A stretch of 64,000 nucleotides of DNA from Pseudomonas yamanorum (GTDB taxonomy: Bacteria; Pseudomonadota; Gammaproteobacteria; Pseudomonadales; Pseudomonadaceae): positions 62,001 through 126,000 of the forward strand of contig NZ_JACARE010000015.1 in the NCBI RefSeq assembly GCF_013386765.1, given 5' to 3'. Every line of letters begins with the position of its first letter. Within the stretch, counting starts at the first letter, position 1. Position numbers and translations under genes: made by a program. The notes beneath the pieces were generated by a model, which had not been told where the DNA came from, ran no database searches, and saw only the letters and a program-made list of their open reading frames with translations. This document shows, in pieces, positions 47,490 through 56,283 of the stretch.

Positions 47490-48013
47490 TGTGGATAACC
47501 TGTTCGCCGCTGTCCACACCCCGCGCAAATCAAGCCCTGCAGCCCTCTTTACGAAAAACAACCAACCTAACTGCCGGTTTTTCCTTGGGTTTTTCTGTGG
47601 ATAAGGAAAATTCCCGGCGCACACTTGCCCCCAAAGTCTGTTGGTGCTTCTGTGGATAAGATGTTCGCTATCCGCTGTATGCCTTATAAAACGTGGCCTG
47701 TAGTTGTTTGATCAAAATATGATCAATATCGTCTTTTTCGCTGGTTTTCCCTCTCAAACCCGCGATTTCACTCATTCACAGGCGGTTTTCCACAGATAGG
47801 CCAAAGTTGCCCCCAAAGTCTGTTGGCGCTTCTGTGGATAAGGTGTTTGCGTTCCTCTGTAGCCCATACAGAACGTGGCTTTCAGGCTTCAGATCAAAAA
47901 ATGATCAATGCGGGATAAAACCCGGACGTTTGAATAAGTCACGGATTTTCTTGATTTTATTTCGATAGGAAAGCGCAGTTGCCCACAATTGCTGTGGGTG
48001 CCTTTGTGGATAA
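47490..48013. other. Cluster of five exact DnaA boxes (datA-like candidate)
   Basis: TGTGGATAA, the complement of the DnaA box TTATCCACA, occurs at 47490, 47596, 47651, 47833 and 48005, always in the same orientation. A one-mismatch copy (TTTTCCACA) lies at 47786 in the other orientation. Chance would give far fewer than one in this length. The stretch has no gene. A DnaA-titration (datA-like) or other DnaA-dependent role is inferred. Confidence 0.7.
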
Positions 48014-48025
48014 GTTGTTGGGCAA
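47625..48025. repeat. Tandem repeat, about 182-bp unit, 2.3 copies
   Basis: Units begin TTGCCC at 47625, 47807 and 47979 (steps of 182 and 172). The first two begin TTGCCCCCAAAGTCTGTTGG, each contain one DnaA box about 26 bases in, a GAACGTGG-like or AAACGTGG block, and a GATCA-A5-TGATCAAT segment (47710 and 47892). The third copy is partial. The rest, up to 48092, shows no gene. Confidence 0.8.
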
Positions 48026-48092
48026 TGGCTGGAGGGCAGGGCGGCACTGGTCTGTCAGGGTGTTGGATGAATTATGTACAGCCACAAACTAT

Positions 48093-48184
48093 TGTGGGAG
48101 CCGGGCTTGCCCGCGATGACGGAGTAACAGCCAACAGAAGGGTTGAACGTTAAATCGCTATCGCGGGCAAGCCCGGCTCCCACA
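48093..48184. repeat. REP doublet, GGGCTTGCCCGC-type arms
   Basis: Both arms are of the same type and pair exactly over more than 20 bases. It follows gbcA's stop and ends the long non-coding stretch. Confidence 0.9.
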
Positions 48185-48209
48185 TTTTGATCAGCCGCGT
48201 GTCAGCGGG

Positions 48210-49505
48210 TTACTCATGTACGGCCACGCCTTTCAGATACGGCGCCGGCGCCGCCCCCAGATTGCTCAGCATCCGCTCGCTGTACCAGTCCACAAAGTTC
48301 ACCACGCCAAACTCATAGGTCTTGGAGTACGGCCCCGGCTGGTAGGCGGTGGAGTTGATGCCGCGCTGGTTCTCTTCGGCCAGGCGACGGTCCTGGTCGT
48401 TGGTGGCGTCCCACACTTTGCGCATGCGCTCCACGTCGTAGTCGATACCTTCCACGGCGTCCTTGTGCACGATCCACTTGGTGGTGACCATGGTTTCCTG
48501 GGCGCTGATCGGCCACACGGTGAACACGATGATGTGGTCGCCCATGCAGTGGTTCCACGAGTGCGGCAGGTGCAGGATGCGCATCGAGCCCAGGTCCGGG
48601 TTCTTGATGCGACCCATCAGCTTGTTGCAGCCCTGCTTGCCGTCGAGGGTCATCGACACGGTGCCCTTGAGCAGCGGCATGCGCACGATGCGGTTACGCA
48701 GGCCGAAGCTGGCGTGGGCGTAAGGGATCTTCTCGGCGTCCCAGGCAGCGGCAGAGGCGGCCACATGGTCCTTGAAGGCCTGGTCGGCCCGTGGGTCGGT
48801 GACGTCGTCCCATTCCAGCAGGGTTTTCAACAGCTCCGGGTGCGACGCGTTGCAGTGGTAGCACTCGCGGTTGTTTTCCAGCACCAGCTTCCAGTTGGCT
48901 TTTTCGAACAAGGTGGTCTGGATCGCCACCTTGGTGTTTTCCATGTCGTAGGGTTCCATGTAGTGGCTCAGCGTCGACAGGAAGTCGTCGATGGCCGGCG
49001 GAGTCGAAGACAGGCTGATGAAGATATAGCCACCGGCGGTCTTCACGTTTACAGGCTTGAGGCCGTACTGCTTCATGTCGAAGTCGGCGCCCATCTCGGT
49101 GCCGGCGAACAGCAGGCGGCCGTCCAGCTCATACGTCCACTGGTGGTAATGGCACACCAGCTTGGCAACCTTGCCCTTGTCGCTGGTGCACAAGCGCGAA
49201 CCGCGATGGCGGCACACGTTATGGAACGCATGCACCACGCCGTCGGCGCCGCGGATCACGATGATCGGGTTTTTGCCCACCTGCAGGGTGATGTAGTTGC
49301 CTTTGGCTGGGATCTCGCAGGTCATGCCGGCGATCAACCACTCTTTCTGGAAAATTTCCTGCATGTCGATATCGAACAGCCGCTCATCAGAGTAAAACGG
49401 CTGCGGCAGCGAAAAGGTGCGCTCGCGCTCTTGCAGCATTTGCGCGGTGGCCTTGCGTGCGGGTTCCAGCGGATCGCCCAAGCTTAAGGTTGCGGTGACG
49501 TCCAT
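48210..49505 (-). CDS. gbcA: Glycine betaine monooxygenase oxygenase subunit GbcA (Rieske)
   Basis: Rieske non-heme iron oxygenase of 431 residues that demethylates glycine betaine to dimethylglycine with release of formaldehyde. The Rieske [2Fe-2S] ligands are Cys98, His100, Cys118 and His121 (CRHRGSRL...CHYHQW). The mononuclear iron site His217 and His222 are in NNRECYHCNASHPELL. It works with reductase GbcB, encoded divergently 283 bases away. The start at 49505 (MDVTATLSLGDPLEPARK) was chosen; longer frames reach into the divergent promoter. Confidence 0.96.
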   Translation of the reverse strand: MDVTATLSLGDPLEPARKATAQMLQERERTFSLPQPFYSDERLFDIDMQEIFQKEWLIAGMTCEIPAKGNYITLQVGKNPIIVIRGADGVVHAFHNVCRHRGSRLCTSDKGKVAKLVCHYHQWTYELDGRLLFAGTEMGADFDMKQYGLKPVNVKTAGGYIFISLSSTPPAIDDFLSTLSHYMEPYDMENTKVAIQTTLFEKANWKLVLENNRECYHCNASHPELLKTLLEWDDVTDPRADQAFKDHVAASAAAWDAEKIPYAHASFGLRNRIVRMPLLKGTVSMTLDGKQGCNKLMGRIKNPDLGSMRILHLPHSWNHCMGDHIIVFTVWPISAQETMVTTKWIVHKDAVEGIDYDVERMRKVWDATNDQDRRLAEENQRGINSTAYQPGPYSKTYEFGVVNFVDWYSERMLSNLGAAPAPYLKGVAVHE

Positions 49506-49636
49506 CGTGTGTGTCCTCATGGCCATTCTGTGTGGCCGGCGAATAGTGGCTACGGTTGGTGCTGTGCAAGGCGTAAAGAAAGCGTCTTTATGTGAAGCGA
49601 GTGTGGGGCCGGCGCAGGCCGGAACCTTATCCATGA

Positions 49637-49713
49637 GCGACATGGCCCACTCTGTTCCCGACGCGCAACCCCCGTGGTATGGGGGCTGGTCGCGATAAGT
49701 ATGTGAATGTCGC
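49637..49713. promoter_or_regulatory. gbcA-gbcB divergent promoter with two TGTCGC motifs
   Basis: TGTCGC occurs on the minus strand at 49642-49637, facing gbcA, and on the plus strand at 49708-49713, facing gbcB. Both resemble the TGTCG[TC] core seen before choX, the dgc set and glyA. The region lies about 75-140 bases from the two start codons and is a plausible GbdR site. Confidence 0.4.
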
Positions 49714-49788
49714 AGATAGGTAAATGGGTGGTTCGCGCGTTACGCAGAATCGCCACCATAAGGCCGACCTTCGGCGGTGGAGAACAGC

Positions 49789-50889
49789 ATGTCCAACAGC
49801 TTCCTGAATCCGGTAACTACCCAGACCTGGGCCAATGGTCGGCACATCGTCCGTTGCGTCAAAGTCATCCAGGAAACCTGGGACGTGCGCACCTTCTGCT
49901 TTATGGCCGACCAGCCGATCCTGTTCTTTTTCAAGCCGGGGCAGTTTGTCACCCTGGAGCTGGAGATCGAAGGCCAGCCGATCATGCGTTCCTACACCAT
50001 TTCCAGCTCGCCCTCGGTGCCTTACAGCTTTTCGGTGACCATCAAGCGCGTGCCCGGCGGCCGGGTGTCCAACTGGTTGCATGACACCTTGCACGAAGGC
50101 CAGGAACTGGCGGTGCACGGGCCGGTGGGCCTGTTCAACGCCATCGACTTCCCGAGCCCGAAAGTGCTGTACCTCAGTGGCGGTGTGGGGATTACCCCGG
50201 TGATGTCCATGGCACGCTGGTTCTACGACACCAACGCCAACGTCGACATGACGTTTATCCACAGCGCCCGCTCGCCGAAAGACATCATCTACCACCGCGA
50301 GCTGGAGCACATGGCGTCGCGGATCGATAACTTCAGCCTGCACCTGATCTGCGAGAAGCATGGACTTGGCGAGCCGTGGGCCGGTTATCGCGGCTACTTG
50401 AACCACAAGATGCTCGAACTGATGGTGCCGGACTTCCTGGAGCGCGAAGTCTTCTGCTGCGGCCCTACGCCGTACATGAACGCGGTGAAACGCCTGTTGG
50501 AAGCCTCCGGTTTCGACATGGCGCGGTACCACGAAGAGTCCTTCGGTGCCACACCACCGGAAGCCCGTGCCGACGCGGTAGAGCAAGCCGAACAAGCGGC
50601 GGATGCACCGGAAATCGACCTGGCGGACTTGCATCAGGTGGAGTTCATTGCCTCTGGCAAGAGCATCCGCGTTGCGCCGGGTGAAACTGTGCATGCAGCG
50701 GCCGCCAAACTGGGCCTGCTGATTCCGAAAGCCTGCGGCATGGGGATTTGCGGTACGTGCAAGGTGATGAAGCTGGGCGGGGAGGTCGAGATGGACCACA
50801 ACGGCGGGATCACCGAGGAAGACGAAGCCGAGGGGTACATCCTGTCGTGCTGCAGCGTGCCGAAGGGCGATGTGCGTATCGAGTTCTAA
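49789..50889 (+). CDS. gbcB: Glycine betaine monooxygenase reductase subunit GbcB
   Basis: Flavin and [2Fe-2S] reductase of 366 residues that carries electrons from NAD(P)H to GbcA. The FAD region is RSYTISSSP (about 67). The NAD-binding loop is YLSGGVGITPVMSMARW (about 129). The C-terminal plant-type ferredoxin domain has Cys residues in PKACGMGICGTCKVMK and a later SCCS (about 320-360). The ATG at 49789 has GGAG 6 bases upstream. Divergent from gbcA. Confidence 0.95.
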   Translation: MSNSFLNPVTTQTWANGRHIVRCVKVIQETWDVRTFCFMADQPILFFFKPGQFVTLELEIEGQPIMRSYTISSSPSVPYSFSVTIKRVPGGRVSNWLHDTLHEGQELAVHGPVGLFNAIDFPSPKVLYLSGGVGITPVMSMARWFYDTNANVDMTFIHSARSPKDIIYHRELEHMASRIDNFSLHLICEKHGLGEPWAGYRGYLNHKMLELMVPDFLEREVFCCGPTPYMNAVKRLLEASGFDMARYHEESFGATPPEARADAVEQAEQAADAPEIDLADLHQVEFIASGKSIRVAPGETVHAAAAKLGLLIPKACGMGICGTCKVMKLGGEVEMDHNGGITEEDEAEGYILSCCSVPKGDVRIEF

Positions 50890-50900
50890 CCCTGCGCTTT

Positions 50901-50931
50901 GATCGCTCCCACGCAGAGCGTGGGAGCGATC
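50901..50931. repeat. Short perfect hairpin GATCGCTCCCACGC/GCGTGGGAGCGATC
   Basis: A 14-base exact stem with a 3-base loop between convergent gbcB and the 66-residue gene. No T-run follows on either strand, so it may be a small repeat element used as a transcript end. Confidence 0.6.
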
Positions 50932-50940
50932 GGTTAGAGG

Positions 50941-51141
50941 TTATTGGGCGTAGATGTGGACGACAAAGTGCTGGCCTGAAGCTGTCAATTCATAGACTTT
51001 GTCGGTGATTTTCAGGGTTCTGAAGGGTTCCCTGATGGTGTCACCGACTTTTGCCGACTTCCTGAATTCATCCCAGTCGATAACCGTGGTGCTGACAGTG
51101 CCTTCGCCTTGCAGGTTGATGCCGTAGCTTTGAATTTCCAT
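50941..51141 (-). CDS. Small hypothetical protein
   Basis: Protein of 66 residues (MEIQSYGINLQGEGTVSTTVIDWDEFRKSAKVGDTIREPF) with a beta-rich character and no signal peptide or known motif. A purine-rich AGAGGG ribosome site lies just upstream of the ATG. Codon use and placement between gbcB and the aldolase gene look real. No function can be assigned. Confidence 0.6.
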   Translation of the reverse strand: MEIQSYGINLQGEGTVSTTVIDWDEFRKSAKVGDTIREPFRTLKITDKVYELTASGQHFVVHIYAQ

Positions 51142-51322
51142 GGTATTGCCCTCTGCTGGATTTCCGTTTCCGGCCGATTGTTCGGCAGGCGGTTGATCCC
51201 GAAAGGCGGCCTTTCCTTCCGGGTTCCAAGAGGCTAGTCAATGAAATTACGGTTTGCTGCTGTCAGAAATATCAAAAAACAGTCTCGGCAATCCGCCAGT
51301 ATCCATTGGCTTGATTCCTACT

Positions 51323-52363
51323 TTAGGCGCTCATCACTTCCCGAATATCGGCGGCCAGTTCTCTTACGCGCTCTTCCTCGGTATCCCACGCACACATGAA
51401 GCGCGCGCCGCCTTTGCCGATGAAGGTGTAGAAGCGCCAGCCCTTGCCCGTCAACGCCGCAATCGCCGGTTCCGAGAGTTGCAGGAACACGCCGTTGGCC
51501 TGCACCGGGAACATCAATTCCACGCCGGGAATGTCGGCCACCAGGCTGCTGAGCAATTGCGCGCAGTGGTTGGCGTGGCGGGCGTGTTTGAGCCAGGCGT
51601 CGTTTTCCAGCAGGCCCACCCACGGGGCCGAGAGGAAGCGCATCTTTGATGCAAGCTGCCCGGCCTGTTTGCAGCGGTAGTCGAAGTCTTCGGCCAGCTT
51701 GTGGTTGAAGAACAGGATCGCTTCACCCACGGCCATGCCGTTCTTGGTGCCGCCAAAGCACAGCACGTCGACCCCGGCTTTCCAGGTCAGGTCGGCAGGC
51801 GAGCAGCCGAGGAAGGCGCAGGCGTTGGAGAAGCGTGCGCCGTCCATGTGCAGGTTCAGCCCCAGTTCCTTGCAGGTGACGCTGATGGCGCGGATTTCTT
51901 CCGGGGTGTACACGCTGCCGACTTCGGTGGCCTGGGTCAGGGTCACGACGCGGGGCTTTGGATAGTGAATGTCCTGACGCTTGAGGGCGATCTCGCGGAT
52001 CGACTCCGGGGTCAGCTTGCCGTTTTCAGTGCGGGCGGTGAGCAGCTTGGAGCCGTTGGAGAAAAACTCCGGCGCGCCGCATTCGTCGGTTTCGACGTGG
52101 GCGGTTTCCGAGCAAATCACGCTATGGTAGCTCTGGCACAGTGAAGACAGGGCCAGGGAGTTGGCGGCGGTGCCGTTGAACGCGAAGAACACTTCGCAGT
52201 CGGTTTCGAACAGTTTGCGGAAACCGTCGGCGGCGCGGTGGGTCCATTCATCATCGCCGTAGGCGCGTTGATGGCCCTGGTTGGCGAGTTCCATGGCGGC
52301 CCAGGCTTCCGGGCAGATACCGGAATAGTTGTCGCTGGCGAATTGTTGGCTCTTGTCAGTCAT
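51323..52363 (-). CDS. ltaA: Low-specificity L-threonine aldolase
   Basis: PLP enzyme of 346 residues that cleaves L-threonine and L-allo-threonine to glycine and acetaldehyde. The substrate and PLP contact HMDGARFSNACAFLG is at about 173-187, and the PLP-binding Lys lies in CFGGTKNGMAVGEAILF (about 207). Position between gbcB and glyA matches P. aeruginosa PA5413. It links to the glycine pool made by betaine breakdown. Not obviously co-transcribed with its neighbours. Confidence 0.93.
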   Translation of the reverse strand: MTDKSQQFASDNYSGICPEAWAAMELANQGHQRAYGDDEWTHRAADGFRKLFETDCEVFFAFNGTAANSLALSSLCQSYHSVICSETAHVETDECGAPEFFSNGSKLLTARTENGKLTPESIREIALKRQDIHYPKPRVVTLTQATEVGSVYTPEEIRAISVTCKELGLNLHMDGARFSNACAFLGCSPADLTWKAGVDVLCFGGTKNGMAVGEAILFFNHKLAEDFDYRCKQAGQLASKMRFLSAPWVGLLENDAWLKHARHANHCAQLLSSLVADIPGVELMFPVQANGVFLQLSEPAIAALTGKGWRFYTFIGKGGARFMCAWDTEEERVRELAADIREVMSA

Positions 52364-52453
52364 GGCCCAGTCCTGTGGTCGATGTTGGTGCGCACTTTAC
52401 CCAAGATTGTCGGGCGGGCGCACGCACTGTTAATGCAAAGTCAGTGGGGAATT

Positions 52454-53182
52454 ATGCACGGTTCTGAAAGCCTTCCTGTAAGCCGCGTCCGCGATGGGGC
52501 CCTGGATCTGCTCAAGTGGCTGGCGCTGCTCTGCATGGTGCTGGACCACCTGCGTTATGTCGGTTTGAGCCTGGACGGGCTGTACGTGCCGGGGCGCCTG
52601 GCGTTCCCGTGGTTTTGCCTGGCGATTGCGGCGAATCTGCACCGGGTAAAGGATGAGCCGGTGACTGGCCAGTGGCGCTACCTGGGCTGGTTGCTGTTGT
52701 TCAGCGTGATCAGTGAAGTGCCGTACCGGCTGTTCATTGACGACGCCGACACGCTGAACGTGCTGCCGACCCTGGCGCTGGGCCTGCTGGTTGCCCGGGG
52801 ATGGCAGCAGAAGGCGGTCATTGATCGAGGATTGGCGTTGATCGCGCTGGTTTTGGCGGGGTTGTTTTCGGCGCAGTTGATGTTCGGCTTTTTTGGCGTG
52901 CTGCTGCCGTTGGCGATGCTGCTGGTGTTTCGTCGGCCTTGGTATTTCAGCGTGTTGCCGGGAGTGGTGTGCCTGGCTGCCAATCAATGGCAGATCCTGC
53001 TCAATAGCGGCACGCTGGTGGCGATGCTGGGATTGGCGACATGCGTGATCGCGCCACTGGCTGGGCTGGTCTTGTTGCGACAGGTCAGGCACGTGTCGCC
53101 GCCGGCCATGCGGCGCTGGGCGTATGCGCTTTATCCGGCGCATTTCCTGCTGCTGCTACTCGTGCGCAAGATCATCGCCTGA
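52454..53182 (+). CDS. TraX-family membrane protein
   Basis: Membrane protein of 242 residues with about seven hydrophobic helices. The N-terminal VSRVRDGALDLLKWLALLCMVLDHLRYVGL and FPWFCLAIAANLHRV are TraX-type segments. The original TraX acetylates F-pilin, but chromosomal homologues have other, mostly unknown acceptors. No conjugation genes are nearby, so a pilin role is unlikely. The start at 52454 is taken; one at 52433 is possible. Divergent from ltaA. Confidence 0.8.
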   Translation: MHGSESLPVSRVRDGALDLLKWLALLCMVLDHLRYVGLSLDGLYVPGRLAFPWFCLAIAANLHRVKDEPVTGQWRYLGWLLLFSVISEVPYRLFIDDADTLNVLPTLALGLLVARGWQQKAVIDRGLALIALVLAGLFSAQLMFGFFGVLLPLAMLLVFRRPWYFSVLPGVVCLAANQWQILLNSGTLVAMLGLATCVIAPLAGLVLLRQVRHVSPPAMRRWAYALYPAHFLLLLLVRKIIA

Positions 53183-53186
53183 CCCC

Positions 53187-53273
53187 TGTGGGAGCTGGCT
53201 TGCCTGCGATGCAGACGCCTCGGAGTATCAGGTACACCGAGGGGATGCCATCGCAGGCAAGCCAGCTCCCACA
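53187..53273. repeat. REP doublet, GCTGGCTTGCCTGCG-type arms, with an extra half arm
   Basis: A complete doublet is followed directly by an extra partial arm (CAAGCCTGCTCCCACA, 53275-53290). It lies between the TraX-like gene and the glyA promoter. Confidence 0.88.
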
Positions 53274-53312
53274 CAAGCCTGCTCCCACATTTTTTCCGTG
53301 TTGTTCCGGCCA

Positions 53313-53327
53313 TGTCGTAAACGCACC
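53313..53327 (+). promoter_or_regulatory. TGTCGT-N4-GCACC motif before glyA, candidate GbdR half-site
   Basis: TGTCGTAAACGCACC is 112 bases upstream of the glyA ATG and matches 11 of 15 positions of the copy before the dipeptidase gene at 39464. GbdR activates both operons in P. aeruginosa; direct proof here is missing. Confidence 0.4.
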
Positions 53328-53438
53328 TTTGCGTGGCGTGCGTAGGCATTTGGTCTCTCTGCGCCAGCCCTACCATCGCATCAAAGGGCGCTGCCGCGTG
53401 CGTGAGCCTCAACAAGACAAAATGCCGGGAGAGACGCG

Positions 53439-54692
<1,254 letters not shown>

Positions 54693-54714
54693 GCGCGGTT
54701 TTGGAGTAATGACT

Positions 54715-55965
54715 ATGCAACGCTACTCGGGCTTCGGCCTCTTCAAGCACTCACTCAGCCACCACGAAAACTGGCAGAAGATGTGGCGCACGCCCACGCC
54801 GAAAAAGGTCTACGACGTGGTCATCGTCGGCGGCGGCGGGCATGGGCTGGCGACGGCTTACTACCTGGCCAAAGAGCACGGCATCACCAACGTGGCCGTG
54901 GTCGAGAAAGGCTGGCTGGGCGGCGGCAACACCGCGCGCAACACCACCATCGTGCGCTCCAACTACCTGTGGGATGAGTCGGCGCACCTGTACGAACACG
55001 CGATGAAACTCTGGGAAGGCTTGTCCCAGGATTTGAACTACAACGTGATGTTCTCCCAGCGTGGCGTCTACAACCTGTGCCACACCCTGCAGGATATCCG
55101 TGACTCCGAGCGTCGTGTCAGCGCCAACCGTCTCAATGGTGTGGACGGCGAACTGCTCAACGCCAAACAAGTGGCCGACGAGATTCCGTACCTCGACTGC
55201 TCGAAGAACACCCGCTACCCGGTGATGGGCGCCACCGTGCAACGTCGCGGCGGCGTGGCCCGTCACGATGCCGTGGCCTGGGGCTTTGCCCGCGCCGCCG
55301 ATGCACTGGGCGTGGACCTGATCCAGCAGACCGAAGTCATCGGTTTTCGCAAGGAAAACGGCGTGTGCATCGGCGTCGAAACCAACAAGGGCTTTATCGG
55401 CGCCAAGCGCGTCGGTGTGGTGACGGCGGGTAACTCCGGCCATATGGCGTCGCTGGCGGGCTTCCGCCTGCCGATCGAATCCCACCCGCTGCAAGCGTTG
55501 GTGTCGGAGCCGATCAAACCCATCATCGACAGCGTGATCATGTCCAACGCCGTGCACGGTTACATCAGCCAGTCCGACAAGGGCGACCTGGTGATCGGCG
55601 CCGGTATCGATGGCTACAACGGCTACGGCCAGCGCGGCTCGTACCCGGTGATCGAACACACCATCCAGGCCATCGTCGAGATGTTCCCGGTGTTGTCCCG
55701 CGTGCGCATGAACCGCCAGTGGGGCGGCATCGTCGACACCACGCCGGATGCCTGCCCGATCATCTCCAAGACCCCGGTCCCGAACATGTTCTTCAACTGC
55801 GGTTGGGGTACCGGTGGCTTCAAGGCCACCCCAGGCTCAGGCAACGTATTTGCCGCGAGCCTCGCCAAGGGTGAAATGCACCCGTTGGCCGCTCCATTCT
55901 CCATCGACCGTTTCCACAACGGTGCGCTGATCGACGAACACGGCGCTGCGGCCGTCGCCCACTAA
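54715..55965 (+). CDS. soxB: Sarcosine oxidase beta subunit SoxB
   Basis: Catalytic flavoprotein of 416 residues of heterotetrameric sarcosine oxidase. It has an N-terminal FAD loop [22 protein letters not shown] (about 33-54) and DAO-fold C-terminus ([20 protein letters not shown]). The start at 54715 ([21 protein letters not shown]) has GGAG 8 bases upstream; an ATG at 54709 is too close to it. Covalent FMN and non-covalent FAD sites are typical of the family. It is followed by soxD after 15 bases. Confidence 0.96.
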   Translation: MQRYSGFGLFKHSLSHHENWQKMWRTPTPKKVYDVVIVGGGGHGLATAYYLAKEHGITNVAVVEKGWLGGGNTARNTTIVRSNYLWDESAHLYEHAMKLWEGLSQDLNYNVMFSQRGVYNLCHTLQDIRDSERRVSANRLNGVDGELLNAKQVADEIPYLDCSKNTRYPVMGATVQRRGGVARHDAVAWGFARAADALGVDLIQQTEVIGFRKENGVCIGVETNKGFIGAKRVGVVTAGNSGHMASLAGFRLPIESHPLQALVSEPIKPIIDSVIMSNAVHGYISQSDKGDLVIGAGIDGYNGYGQRGSYPVIEHTIQAIVEMFPVLSRVRMNRQWGGIVDTTPDACPIISKTPVPNMFFNCGWGTGGFKATPGSGNVFAASLAKGEMHPLAAPFSIDRFHNGALIDEHGAAAVAH

Positions 55966-55980
55966 CAGGAGAAATTCCCT

Positions 55981-56283
55981 ATGTTGCATATCTTCTGTCC
56001 TCACTGTGGCGAACTGCGCTCCGAAGAGGAATTCCACGCGTCCGGCCAAGCGCACATCCCGCGCCCGCTGGACCCGAACACTTGCACCGACGAGCAGTGG
56101 GGCGACTACATGTTCTTCCGCGACAACCCGCGCGGCCTGCACCACGAACTGTGGATTCACGCCGCCGGTTGCCGCCAGTATTTCAACGCGACCCGCGACA
56201 CCGTGACCTACGAAATTCTTGAAACCTACAAGATAGGCACCAAGCCGCAATTCACCGCCAAGGCTTCTGGAGAGAAGGTATGA
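55981..56283 (+). CDS. soxD: Sarcosine oxidase delta subunit SoxD
   Basis: Small zinc-binding subunit of 100 residues. The N-terminal knuckle FCPHCGELRSEEEFHASGQAHIPRP has CxxC, and a later Cys lies in NTCTDEQWGDY. The segment GLHHELWIHAAGCRQYFNATRDTVT is conserved in the family. It overlaps soxA by four bases. It stabilises the alpha/beta assembly. Confidence 0.96.
   Translation: MLHIFCPHCGELRSEEEFHASGQAHIPRPLDPNTCTDEQWGDYMFFRDNPRGLHHELWIHAAGCRQYFNATRDTVTYEILETYKIGTKPQFTAKASGEKV

Noticed and set aside
47625..48025. CRISPR-like array
   Set aside because: The unit is about 180 bases, only 2.3 copies occur, and there are no short uniform spacers or cas genes.
50901..50931. Hairpin after gbcB as a strong intrinsic terminator
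   Set aside because: The stem is perfect but there is no T-run on either strand; kept only as a hairpin repeat.
53274..53438. Glycine riboswitch before glyA
   Set aside because: I searched the leader for the conserved glycine-aptamer features and saw none.
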